Shown piece by piece: positions 56,701-64,000 of a DNA stretch of 64,000 bases. Every line of letters begins with the position of its first letter. Position 1 is the stretch's first letter. Location: assembly GCF_047461615.1 (NCBI RefSeq), contig NZ_JANSHI010000002.1, forward strand, positions 1 to 64,000, in the 5' to 3' direction. Position numbers and translations under genes: made by a program. This stretch comes from Thermostichus sp047461615 (GTDB lineage: Bacteria > Cyanobacteriota > Cyanobacteriia > Thermostichales > Thermostichaceae). Under the pieces are notes generated by a model. The model saw only the letters and a program-made list of their open reading frames with translations. It did no database searches and was not told the DNA's origin.

Positions 56701-57789
56701 ATGCATTTTCTGAAGGCGGTGATCTTTTTTTTGGCTTTCCTCTTGGTGGGTCTATATTACAGTGCTGCGGGGGCCCGCCCTCTTTTCAACCTCAACCTCA
56801 CCTCGACCCTAGGATACAGCCCTGTTCTCCCAATTGAGAGTGTTCGCATTCTGCAAGGCAGCCATCCGCAAGAACTACTCATTTACCTATCGGCTCCCTC
56901 TGCTGCTTGGGTCTATCAAGAGCGGCTGAACGGGCATTATCTAATCGACATTCCCTATGCTGTAATCACTCATTCCACAAGGGTTGAGGTTGCCAAGGAA
57001 CTGCCCTATCAACTCAACTGGGGCAACCAGGACCAGCACACTGGGCGTCTGTTGATTACACCCGCGCCTGCTTATGTACAGCTGTTTCTACAGCATGGCT
57101 GGGTTCCAGATCCTAGCTTTCTCGACCCAGCGGAAAATAGCCAGCCCTTGCAACTGCCTTTGGAAGAAGTGCTGGGGCCTTTGTTGGAGGTGCCGGCCCG
57201 TTCTGCCTTCCTCACGATTGACGATGGGCCTTGGCCTCAGTCCACCCCTCGCCTTTTAGAGGTTTTGGATCAGCTACAGATTCCGGCCACCTTCTTTCTT
57301 ATCGGCACTCATGTTTCCCAATTTCCAGAGTTGGCCCAGTCCATTCAAGCTCACCACCACACGATAGCCAACCATACCTTTACTCATGATTATCGACGTC
57401 TCTACAGCAGCAACGAGATATTTTATGCCGAGGTGGAGCAGACAACCGAGCTGATGAAGAGGCTGGGCTTGGATCCTCAGCTGATTGTTCGGCCACCGGG
57501 GGGCTTTCGCCTAGATCCAGCTTTACGCCACTCTTTGGAACAGGCGAGGTATCAGGTTGTTTACTGGAACATTAGCCCTGAAGATGCCTATGCCGACCAA
57601 ATACCGGCCCAGCTGGTGGAGCGGGTTCGCGCTCAGTTGCAGGCGCTCAGGAACTCGGAACAACCGCTAGTTTTGCTGCTTCATGACCGCTGGCCCCATA
57701 CCGCTGAGGCCCTGCCAGGTATCGTGGCTGCCGTTGAGGAGGCAGGCTATCGCTTTTTGCCCTGGCCGACTTCTAAGAATGCTGCCTGA
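56701..57789 (+). CDS. Polysaccharide deacetylase (NodB-like), exported
   Basis: 362 residues from the ATG at 56701 (a longer frame from 56527 overlaps the flavoprotein). Signal or anchor segment (AVIFFLAFLLVGLYYSAAG), ~150-residue N-terminal extension, then the NodB domain: FLTIDDGPWPQSTPRLLEVL (metal Asp pair), TIANHTFTHDYRRL (metal His), RPPGG, and LLHDRWP. Metal ligands of the Asp-His-His triad are present. Likely acts on peptidoglycan or exopolysaccharide. AT-richer like the gene before it. Confidence 0.9.
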   Translation: MHFLKAVIFFLAFLLVGLYYSAAGARPLFNLNLTSTLGYSPVLPIESVRILQGSHPQELLIYLSAPSAAWVYQERLNGHYLIDIPYAVITHSTRVEVAKELPYQLNWGNQDQHTGRLLITPAPAYVQLFLQHGWVPDPSFLDPAENSQPLQLPLEEVLGPLLEVPARSAFLTIDDGPWPQSTPRLLEVLDQLQIPATFFLIGTHVSQFPELAQSIQAHHHTIANHTFTHDYRRLYSSNEIFYAEVEQTTELMKRLGLDPQLIVRPPGGFRLDPALRHSLEQARYQVVYWNISPEDAYADQIPAQLVERVRAQLQALRNSEQPLVLLLHDRWPHTAEALPGIVAAVEEAGYRFLPWPTSKNAA

Positions 57790-57849
57790 TATTCTGGATG
57801 ACGGTTGAATCCAAAGGAGCAGTCAGTTTTTGGTGGAGGAGGGGGAAGC

Positions 57850-58497
57850 ATGCGCAAGCTTATAGTAGGGGGAGCGGCCTTGGCTTTGGCCCTGCCAGTC
57901 GCCTCAGCTTCCGCCTATTCCCAGCCGCTGCTGCCGCTATTGCCTGCTGCCTCTGCAGGCAGTACTGCTCGCGAGGGAGTTGTAGCCCTGTTTCGTCAGT
58001 CCATCTGGTGGGATTTTATCCGCGGCAATCGTGGGGAAAACCTGCGCTTGTTTCCTGCTCAGTTGCTCTCCTCCTCGCAGCAGGGAGTGGTGGCCGTGTT
58101 TGAGATCCAGCGGCAGCCGACGGTGGAGCCCGTAGTGCGCGTGCTCAGCTTTGACCATCAAGGAGGGTACGATTTTCGTCTGCTCCACATGGCTGAGCCC
58201 ATCCCAGGTCGGCTAATCGAGGCTCAGCTGCGCACCGACATCACACCCACTCCCCAGCCCAAGTTGGTGCTCCTCACTGAGCGAGGGGGAATCAGCCTGC
58301 TGCGGTCGGTTCTGATCTTAGAACACCGAGCAGAGGGGCTTGTGCCGCTGCTGAGCGTAACAGATTTGAACAACGCCAGCCTGCGGGTTAGTCCCCAGGG
58401 GATCCTAATCCTCTCCAGTGCCCCGGGAGCTAGCCGCGACTTGCGGGCTACGCTCTACCAGTGGGAGGGAGATGGCTTTGTCCGCCGCGATCTCTAG
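57850..58497 (+). CDS. Hypothetical secreted protein
   Basis: 215 residues. A signal peptide (RKLIVGGAALALALPVASASAYS) precedes a mature part with IWWDFIRGNRGENLRLFPAQL, QRQPTVEPVVRVLSFDHQGGYDF and DLRATLYQWEGDGFVRRDL. Likely beta-rich periplasmic protein. No domain recognised. The ATG at 57850 has a strong GGAGGAGGGGG site upstream. It converges on the M23 peptidase gene with a 9-bp gap. Confidence 0.68.
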   Translation: MRKLIVGGAALALALPVASASAYSQPLLPLLPAASAGSTAREGVVALFRQSIWWDFIRGNRGENLRLFPAQLLSSSQQGVVAVFEIQRQPTVEPVVRVLSFDHQGGYDFRLLHMAEPIPGRLIEAQLRTDITPTPQPKLVLLTERGGISLLRSVLILEHRAEGLVPLLSVTDLNNASLRVSPQGILILSSAPGASRDLRATLYQWEGDGFVRRDL

Positions 58498-58505
58498 CCA
58501 CCGCT

Positions 58506-59576
58506 CTAGGGTCGTAGGTGTCTATGACCAGGAAGCTGTTGAGCCTGCCAACAGGCCCCTAGGCTGGGGGCTTGGCCCACCTGCCAAAGAAACAGGCTCT
58601 CTGCTCCCAGGGAATGGATGCTCCAGGGATCCAGGCCAGCCCCAAACCAGCCGTAGGGATCGACAGGGGCGGGCTGGCCGGAATTGGCTTGGTCAAAGCG
58701 GCGCACCTCAAAGTGGAGATGGGGCCCGCTGGCACAGCCGCTTTCCCCTGACAGGCCAATCACCTCCCCAGCTGCCACCCTCTGCCCCTCGTGTACCCGG
58801 ATTTGGCTGAGGTGGGCGTAGAGGGTTTCTAGGCGGATCCCGCCCGGGGATTCTCCTTCGTGCAGGATGCGCACCCGCAGCCCTCTGACTGGACGGCCTA
58901 GGCTGGGGCAGAAAAACTCTGGTTCCGGGCGCGCTACAGTAACTCGTCCAGGGGCGGCGGCCAGGATGGGGGTGCCTACCGGCATGGCCCAGTCGTAGCC
59001 GGCGTGGCCATCGCTTTTGCCACAGGGGTGCTGGGGACTGGGAGTCCAAACCTGGCCCTGGCCGCTGACAAATCGGCCATTGCCGTCTCCTTCGCCCAAA
59101 GGCAGGTCGTGGTCGAAGAGGTTGGTGACCGGGAAGTCACCGATAAAGGGTTTGTGCAAAAGCGGCCACTGGGGCGGCGGCGGATCCCCTTGGACTTGAC
59201 GATAGCTCTCTAGTTGCCGCCGGTAGCTCTCCAGCTGCTGAAGCTGAGCGGGGTCCTGCAACTGCTGCCGCAAAAGATCCACCAAGCGCAGGGCCTGAGC
59301 CCAGTCCCGGCGCTCCACAGCCCGGCTCAACTGGGCGTAGACTCCCCTCAGGACTTCCTGGGATACGGAGGAAGGGGGCCTCTGGGGAAAGCCAGGCAGA
59401 ATGTTTACGAATTGATACAATAGGCAGCAAAGTATCAGTAGGCATACCTTGAGCAGACCAGGCGGTTTGGCTCGGGTGCCACTTTCCTTTTTGCCACCCG
59501 CTTTTCTCCTCAGCCCCTGCCCAAGCTGTGGGAAAGCGCAGTGGCTCTGACCAACCACCCCGCGGGAGCTTCTCAT
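58506..59576 (-). CDS. M23-family murein endopeptidase (LytM-like)
   Basis: About 356 residues from the ATG at 59576 (a longer minus-strand frame to 59813 runs across cruF and is unlikely). Membrane helix (VCLLILCCLLYQFVNIL), helical linker, then the peptidase M23 domain with zinc motifs HAGYDWAMP and HLHFEV, and APGRVTVARPE, GLSGESGCASG. Residues match active LytM-type endopeptidases. Its start codon overlaps that of cruF on the other strand (see findings). Confidence 0.85.
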   Translation of the reverse strand: MRSSRGVVGQSHCAFPQLGQGLRRKAGGKKESGTRAKPPGLLKVCLLILCCLLYQFVNILPGFPQRPPSSVSQEVLRGVYAQLSRAVERRDWAQALRLVDLLRQQLQDPAQLQQLESYRRQLESYRQVQGDPPPPQWPLLHKPFIGDFPVTNLFDHDLPLGEGDGNGRFVSGQGQVWTPSPQHPCGKSDGHAGYDWAMPVGTPILAAAPGRVTVARPEPEFFCPSLGRPVRGLRVRILHEGESPGGIRLETLYAHLSQIRVHEGQRVAAGEVIGLSGESGCASGPHLHFEVRRFDQANSGQPAPVDPYGWFGAGLDPWSIHSLGAESLFLWQVGQAPSLGACWQAQQLPGHRHLRP

Positions 59577-60543
59577 GCGTTGGCTGTTATCCTCTGGTGT
59601 TCTGGTTAGCTTGCCTTTCCAGTTTTCTAACAAGCGAGGTGTTCTCCTTTGGTCTGGGTCAATCTGGCAGTGGTTGGAAGCTTTGGCGCTAGGCTTGCAC
59701 ATTCTCTCCTTGCTCTTCGGCCTAGTGGGCCTACTTTGGGTAGTACCGCATCCCGAGTGGGTGGCCAGTTTGCCTCCCATTGGCCTACAGGCCTTCTCTT
59801 GGAGCATGGGCAACGGCGGCGTTGCCTACATGATGTTTGGGGCGCTGGCGGCAGTTCTAATGGGATCCCGCCTCCTTGGGGTGCGACGCCTGCTGATGTT
59901 CTTGATCCCAGCGGTGGGCATCTCCCTAGCCAGCGAGCTGCTGGGCACCAGCACTGGGATCCCCTTTGGTGACTACGGCTACCTCAGCGGCTTGGGCTAC
60001 AAGATTGCCGGCTTGGTTCCCTTTACAATCCCTCTGTCCTGGTTCTATGTGGGGTTATCGGCCTACCTGTTGGCGCGGGTGGCTCTGCAAGCGGGGCGCC
60101 ACTGGCTGATCCACTTTGAAGCCATTCTGTTGGGAGCGCTCTTGCTCACTGCCTGGGACTTTGTGCTGGATCCGGCCATGACCCGCGGCTTGATCCCCTT
60201 CTGGGCCTGGTTTCAGCCAGGGCCATTCTTTGGCATGCCGCTGCAAAACTTCGGCGGCTGGATGCTGACAGGGACTGCCTTTATGACCGTGGCCAACCTC
60301 CTCTGGGGGAAAGATCAGCCTGTCCTTAACCGCCGTCAGTTGCTGGGGCCGCTGCTGCTCTATGGGGCCAATTTTGCCTTTGCCCTACTGGTAAGCCTGG
60401 GATCTGGCATTGTCGCGCCGGCAGGGTTGGGCCTACTCCTGGGACTGGGGCCAGCCCTGGGGTTGTGGTGGAGTGCGCCGCCAGCTCTTCCCTCTCCTTC
60501 CGAGGGAGCAGCAAGCGGGAGGATTGTCGGTGGGGGGGGGTGA
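59575..60543 (+). CDS. cruF: CruF-family carotenoid 1,2-hydratase
   Basis: 322-residue integral membrane protein with about seven helices. The block SLASELLGTSTGIPFGDYGY, IPLSWFYVGLSAYLLAR, AWDFVLDPAMTRGLIPFWAW and FGMPLQNFGGWMLTGTAFM identify the CruF/bisanhydrobacterioruberin hydratase family, which adds water at the C1',2' end of gamma-carotene for myxoxanthophyll. The partner glycosyltransferase cruG is not in the window. The start codon overlaps that of the M23 gene; if so, cruF may start a little further downstream. It converges on lspA. Confidence 0.88.
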   Translation: MRWLLSSGVLVSLPFQFSNKRGVLLWSGSIWQWLEALALGLHILSLLFGLVGLLWVVPHPEWVASLPPIGLQAFSWSMGNGGVAYMMFGALAAVLMGSRLLGVRRLLMFLIPAVGISLASELLGTSTGIPFGDYGYLSGLGYKIAGLVPFTIPLSWFYVGLSAYLLARVALQAGRHWLIHFEAILLGALLLTAWDFVLDPAMTRGLIPFWAWFQPGPFFGMPLQNFGGWMLTGTAFMTVANLLWGKDQPVLNRRQLLGPLLLYGANFAFALLVSLGSGIVAPAGLGLLLGLGPALGLWWSAPPALPSPSEGAASGRIVGGGG

Positions 60544-60553
60544 AGTAGGCAGC

Positions 60554-61039
60554 TTAGTCGAATTTTCGCAGGGATCCCCGCCCCGTCTTTTTCGGGCTGC
60601 CCTGCCACAGGCCAATCACCAGGCAGACCACCCCCAGGTTGATGGCCACATCGGCCACGTTAAACACGGGGAAGCCAATCCAGACGAAATTGAAAAAATC
60701 CACCACGTAGCCGTTGAGAAAGCGGTCGACGCCGTTCCCCACCGCTCCTGCCCAGATGAGGCCATAGCCCACCTGCTCCCAAAGGTTGAGGCTGCTGCTG
60801 CGCAGGGCCAGGAGCGCCAGGGCTATTGCCACCCCTAGCGAGACCCACTTGAGAAACTCCGCCGAATCGGCAAACAGACTCCAGGCAGCACCGGTGTTTT
60901 CCACGTAGGTGAGGTGGAACACCCCTGGCCATAGCTGGATCTCCGGGCCCGGCAGCAGCCGCTCCACCGCCCAGCGCTTGCTCAGCTGATCCAAGGCCGT
61001 CCCCAGGATCCCGACCAGCCAAAAGCCTTTGTTCTTCAT
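60554..61039 (-). CDS. lspA: Lipoprotein signal peptidase
   Basis: 161 residues, aspartic protease that cleaves prolipoprotein signal peptides. Four membrane helices; catalytic Asp in VVDFFNF and the second in VFNVADVAIN; the GTALDQLSKRW and VENTGAAWSLF motifs are typical. Ends 10 bp from the cruF stop. The C-terminal KKTGRGSLRKFD tail is ordinary for cyanobacteria. Confidence 0.96.
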   Translation of the reverse strand: MKNKGFWLVGILGTALDQLSKRWAVERLLPGPEIQLWPGVFHLTYVENTGAAWSLFADSAEFLKWVSLGVAIALALLALRSSSLNLWEQVGYGLIWAGAVGNGVDRFLNGYVVDFFNFVWIGFPVFNVADVAINLGVVCLVIGLWQGSPKKTGRGSLRKFD

Positions 61040-61173
61040 GCTGCTTGCGCTCCCCGGCGGTTTGCTGGCCCAGATAGGTACCTTTCGGCTGAAGAGTTGC
61101 AGAGCCTGCTGGGAGATCCAAGCGGCGAAAACAAAAGCGCCTGGCTGGGCCAGCCGGACAGGGATCCCAATGG

Positions 61174-61398
61174 CTACCGCCCCCGTTGCTCTAGAGATCG
61201 GCGCAGTTCGCTAGCCATCTGCAGAAACTCCCGGGGGCTACCCGCCTTGCCGTAGGAGGCGCGATCTTGAACCTTCTTGCCACTGCCCTGGCGGGTGTGG
61301 GTGCTGAGCAGAGAGCTGGCCATCTCCAGGAACTTGGCGGGGTTTCCCTCGCTGCTGCCCCGCATCACAAAGGTTTGTCCAGCACGAGTTACTGCCAT
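61174..61398 (-). CDS. Small hypothetical protein with an internal repeat
   Basis: 74 residues, basic, probably largely helical. Two copies of the motif G[NS]P..FL.MAS.L occur: GNPAKFLEMASSLLS and GSPREFLQMASELRRS, joined by a Gly/Lys linker. A similar motif occurs at the C-terminus of the unknown protein at 39349-39747. No domain recognised. Between cysC and lspA on the minus strand. Confidence 0.62.
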   Translation of the reverse strand: MAVTRAGQTFVMRGSSEGNPAKFLEMASSLLSTHTRQGSGKKVQDRASYGKAGSPREFLQMASELRRSLEQRGR

Positions 61399-61488
61399 GG
61401 CTACCTTGACTCTCAGAAAAGAAATACTCGTTCACATCTTCCCACAAGGGATCCCTAGTCGGCCAGGCCCGGTGCTCTCTGAGCCTCG

Positions 61489-62016
61489 TTAGAGATAGCC
61501 ACGGCTTCTAAGACTTTGCATAACCAGCTCAATGCATTCGGGGATGCTCTGTTCGGCAGTTTTGCAGACCACCTCTGGGCATTCCGGCGGCTCGTAGGGA
61601 TCGTCAATGCCGGTAAAGTTCCGAATGAGGCCTGCTCGCGCCTGGCGATAGAGACCCTTGACATCGCGCTGTTCGCACACCTCTAGGGGGGCATCCACAA
61701 AGACTTCGATAAAGTTGCCGATCTGCTGCCGCACCTCCTGCCGCGTTGCCCGATAGGGAGAAATGGCCGAGACCAGCACGATCACGCCGTGGCGAGTCAG
61801 CATCTTAGCCACAAAGCCAATGCGGCGGACGTTCTCGTCCCGGTCTTCTTTGCTGAAGCCCAGCCCTTTGGTGAGGTGTTGCCGCATTAGGTCGCCGTCA
61901 AGCACTTCCACCGGCAAACCCAGAGCTTGCAACTGCTGGGCCACGCCGCAGCTAAGGGTGGTTTTGCCCGCCCCACTTAGCCCTGTAAACCAGACTGTTA
62001 CCCCCCGCCGCCCCAT
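61489..62016 (-). CDS. cysC: Adenylylsulfate kinase
   Basis: APS kinase, makes PAPS from APS for sulfate reduction and sulfation. 175 residues from MGRRGVTVWF; the longer frame to 62187 is improbable. P-loop GLSGAGKTT (12-20), LDGDLMRQHL, SAISPYRATR with the phosphorylatable Ser, and the lid VDAPLEVCEQRDVKGLYRQAR. Full motif set. Divergent from argD with a 96-bp gap that must hold both promoters. Confidence 0.95.
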   Translation of the reverse strand: MGRRGVTVWFTGLSGAGKTTLSCGVAQQLQALGLPVEVLDGDLMRQHLTKGLGFSKEDRDENVRRIGFVAKMLTRHGVIVLVSAISPYRATRQEVRQQIGNFIEVFVDAPLEVCEQRDVKGLYRQARAGLIRNFTGIDDPYEPPECPEVVCKTAEQSIPECIELVMQSLRSRGYL

Positions 62017-62112
62017 GGGTAGGCATTCCTCGTCCTTGGGCTTCGCTAGAATAGCATCCCCAGGGCAGAGTGATACACTCGAGACGCTGTCTCCATTTTT
62101 CCCCTGCCGAGC

Positions 62113-63375
62113 ATGTCCCCGCCAGGCTTTTCTCCCCCTGACACTCTCCCAAGCCCTGCAACCGCTGCCGAGCTGTTTGAGCGGCATGTGATGTCCACCT
62201 ATGCTCGCTATCCCCTGACCCTAGTGCGCGGGGAAGGCTGCCGGGTCTGGGACGAAGAGGGGCGGGAGTACCTGGATTTTGTGGCAGGAATTGCCACCTG
62301 CACGCTGGGCCATGCCCATCCTGCCTGGATCCAGGCGCTGACGCAGCAGGCGCAGCAGTTGCACCATGTCTCCAACCTCTACTACAACCGCCCCCAGGCG
62401 CAACTGGCCCAGTGGCTGACCCAGCACTCCTGTGCCGACAAGGTGTTTTTCTGTAACTCGGGGGCAGAAGCCGTTGAAGGTGCCATCAAGTTGGCCCGCA
62501 AGTATGCCCACACGGTGCGCGGGATCGAGGATCCCATCCTCCTCACCGCCCACGGCAGTTTCCACGGCCGCACCCTGGCTGCCCTCACGGCCACCGGCCA
62601 GCCGAAATACCAAAAAGACTTTGCGCCGCTAGTGCCTGGCTTCGACTACGTCCCCTACAACGATATCGAGGGCACGGCAGCGGTGCTGGAGCGCTGGGGC
62701 GAGCGGGTGTGTGCCGTGCTGCTGGAGCCGCTGCAGGGGGAGGGGGGGGTTGTCCCTGGGGATCCCGCCTACTTTCAGTGGCTGCGCCGGGTTTGCAGCG
62801 AGCGGGGCATCCTGCTGATGTTGGACGAGGTGCAGGTAGGGATGGGCCGCACCGGCAGGCTCTGGGGCTACTGCAACCTGGGGGTGGAGCCGGACGTGTT
62901 TACTCTGGCCAAAGGCCTGGCCGGCGGGATCCCCATTGGTGCCCTGTTGGCGAAGGACTTTTGCGCGGTGTTCCAGCCAGGGGATCACGCCAGCACCTTT
63001 GGCGGCAACCCCTTGGCCTGTGCGGTTGGCCTAGCGGTCTGCCGCACCCTGATGGCGGAGAGCCTGGTTTGGAATGCTCAGCAGACGGGCAGCTATCTGC
63101 GCCAGGGTTTGTCTTGCTTGGCAGAGCAGTTCCCACAGCTTGTTCAAGAGGTACGCGGCTGGGGCCTGATCCAGGGGCTGGTGCTGCGGATCCCGGCGGC
63201 TGAGGTGGTCAGGGCTGCCATGGAGCAAGGGCTGTTGCTGGTGCCAGCAGGATCCCAGGTGGTGCGCTTTGTGCCCCCTTTGATCGTCACTCCTGCGGAA
63301 ATTGACGAGGCGCTGGCGCGGTTGGAATCGGCTCTGCAGGAGCTGGCTGGTGGCCAGTCCGTTGGCGATTCCTAA
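62113..63375 (+). CDS. argD: Acetylornithine aminotransferase
   Basis: 420-residue class-III PLP aminotransferase of arginine synthesis. N-terminal MSTYARYPLTLVRGEGCRVWDEEG, YLDFVAGIATCTLGHAHP, SNLYYNRPQA, FCNSGAEAVEGAIKLARKY, EPLQGEGGV, and the PLP lysine near residue 267 in TLAKGLAGGIPIGAL. GabT-like enzymes share the fold, but the TLGHAHP and MGRTGRLW patterns fit ArgD. Converges on a hypothetical gene 5 bp away. Confidence 0.95.
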   Translation: MSPPGFSPPDTLPSPATAAELFERHVMSTYARYPLTLVRGEGCRVWDEEGREYLDFVAGIATCTLGHAHPAWIQALTQQAQQLHHVSNLYYNRPQAQLAQWLTQHSCADKVFFCNSGAEAVEGAIKLARKYAHTVRGIEDPILLTAHGSFHGRTLAALTATGQPKYQKDFAPLVPGFDYVPYNDIEGTAAVLERWGERVCAVLLEPLQGEGGVVPGDPAYFQWLRRVCSERGILLMLDEVQVGMGRTGRLWGYCNLGVEPDVFTLAKGLAGGIPIGALLAKDFCAVFQPGDHASTFGGNPLACAVGLAVCRTLMAESLVWNAQQTGSYLRQGLSCLAEQFPQLVQEVRGWGLIQGLVLRIPAAEVVRAAMEQGLLLVPAGSQVVRFVPPLIVTPAEIDEALARLESALQELAGGQSVGDS

Positions 63376-63380
63376 AAAGC

Positions 63381-63800
63381 CTAGCCTTGCCAGAGCTGCC
63401 GCAGAAACCCCTGGAGCCGCTGGCGCGCAGAGGGCTCATGGGGGCCAGGATCTCTAGCCTGCTCCAGCAGGGGCAGGATCTCCTCGGCGTAGGCTGGAAC
63501 AAAACCGGCAGCAGGCCAGAGCAAGTCCGGCGTGGCCCGCAGCTTCCAAACTTGGGATCCCTCCCTAAGCAGCAGGGGTCGCACCCAGAGCAGGGCTCGA
63601 GATCCCGCCTCAAGGCGGTGGAGAGAAGCCTGAATCAGCTCCCCATAGAGAGTGGCCTGCGGCCCTGGCAGGGCTAGGATGGGGCGGGGCAAGGTGGGGA
63701 CACTCCCTTCTTCCCCCCTTCCAGCAGGCAGAGGACGTCCCCCAAGGGAGGGATCCCCACCAAAGCTGCAGCGGGCAGGCAAACAGGGCCACAGGGTCAT
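63381..63800 (-). CDS. Conserved hypothetical protein
   Basis: 139 residues. An N-terminal Cys/Gly/Pro-rich stretch (CLPARCSFGGDPSLGGRPLPAG) then a compact region (YGELIQASLHRLEAGSRALLWVRPLLLREG, LLWPAAGFVPAYAEEILPLLEQ). No domain recognised. The stop lies 5 bp from the argD stop. The N-terminal start is uncertain and could be later. Confidence 0.6.
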   Translation of the reverse strand: MTLWPCLPARCSFGGDPSLGGRPLPAGRGEEGSVPTLPRPILALPGPQATLYGELIQASLHRLEAGSRALLWVRPLLLREGSQVWKLRATPDLLWPAAGFVPAYAEEILPLLEQARDPGPHEPSARQRLQGFLRQLWQG

Positions 63801-63930
63801 GGGATGGCTGGCTTTTGCCTAATAAGAACAACCACCACCTGATCTTAAGAGATGCCTTCTCAGATCCAGGGATTGCCCACGGTGCTAGCCTTGCAGGCAA
63901 GGCATAAACTCCTTGCAACCGGATCCCGCC

Positions 63931-64000
63931 ATGATGCACACCTTTATCCCGCCCCACCGATTTTTCCCCTACCTGACCTGGACAGAGATCCAGGCCATGC
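63931..64000 (+). CDS. Creatininase-family protein, N-terminal fragment (cut by window end)
   Basis: An ATG (ATGATG, 63931) opens a frame that runs off the window: MMHTFIPPHRFFPYLTWTEI, then QAM. The FFPYLTWTEIQ pattern is the usual start of creatininase/FAPy-deformylase family proteins (YLTWPE-type). Only 23 codons are visible, so the family call is tentative. Confidence 0.5.
   Translation, partial: MMHTFIPPHRFFPYLTWTEIQAM

Overview
The window is chromosomal DNA of a cyanobacterium. It carries a complete beta-carboxysome operon (ccmK-ccmK-ccmL-ccmM-ccmN-ccmO), plastocyanin, ndhO, an NblA-type phycobilisome-degradation adaptor, a flavodiiron protein, carotenoid genes of the CruA/CruP and CruF families, Ycf46- and Ycf49-type genes and anaerobic-pathway cobalamin genes. 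The sequence is GC-rich and full of the palindrome GGGATCCC: I count 29 copies by eye in the first 20 kb, where base composition alone would give less than one. Canonical HIP1 (GCGATCGC) is almost absent. This pattern, with the gene content, points to the hot-spring Synechococcus lineage (JA-3-3Ab / JA-2-3B'a type). That assignment is an inference from memory, not a database match.

Layout. 0-7 kb: glcF, then dnaK-dnaJ on the minus strand, then speA. 7-13 kb: sbcD, an RRM protein, a likely nblA-DUF2499-DUF3593 operon, def and cbiD. 13-24 kb: fmt, radC, a CIA30-domain protein, a LpxB-related protein, thiE, a Ycf46-like AAA ATPase, a CruA/CruP-like lycopene cyclase, a HIT protein and cbiC/cobH. 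25-37 kb: flavodiiron protein, hflX, a decayed GH100 invertase fragment, codA, a folate cyclo-ligase, an FKBP isomerase, a cbiG-cobJ fusion, tRNA-Cys, a serine/alanine-glyoxylate aminotransferase, a PHP phosphoesterase and the tail of a lost TrkA_C protein. 37-42 kb: petE, a gene-poor kilobase with IS-like relics, ndhO, ftsQ and a lone ECF-type ATPase. 42-47 kb: the ccm operon. 47-64 kb: tRNA-Trp and rplS, an adaptor/permease pair of a MacB/Dev-type exporter, thrB, several small unknown genes, a slipin, a thioredoxin-reductase-like flavoprotein, a polysaccharide deacetylase, an M23 peptidase divergent from cruF, lspA, cysC, argD and the start of a creatininase-family gene.

How the genes relate. 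The ccm genes supply the carboxysome shell and its Rubisco/carbonic-anhydrase scaffold; glcF and the aminotransferase belong to photorespiratory glycolate recycling, the complementary route. petE, ndhO and the flavodiiron protein act in photosynthetic electron flow. cbiD, cbiC and cbiG-cobJ are separated steps of corrin synthesis. The genome is compact: many convergent genes end within 0-20 bp of each other and several neighbours overlap.

I found no CRISPR array, rRNA operon, intact transposon, prophage or defence island. The most promising leads are the nblA-DUF2499-DUF3593 gene group, a CcmM that keeps every known determinant of redox-gated gamma-carbonic anhydrase activity, two gene relics (GH100 invertase, TrkA_C), a thioredoxin-reductase-like enzyme without an NADPH motif, and a short motif shared by two unrelated small unknown proteins.
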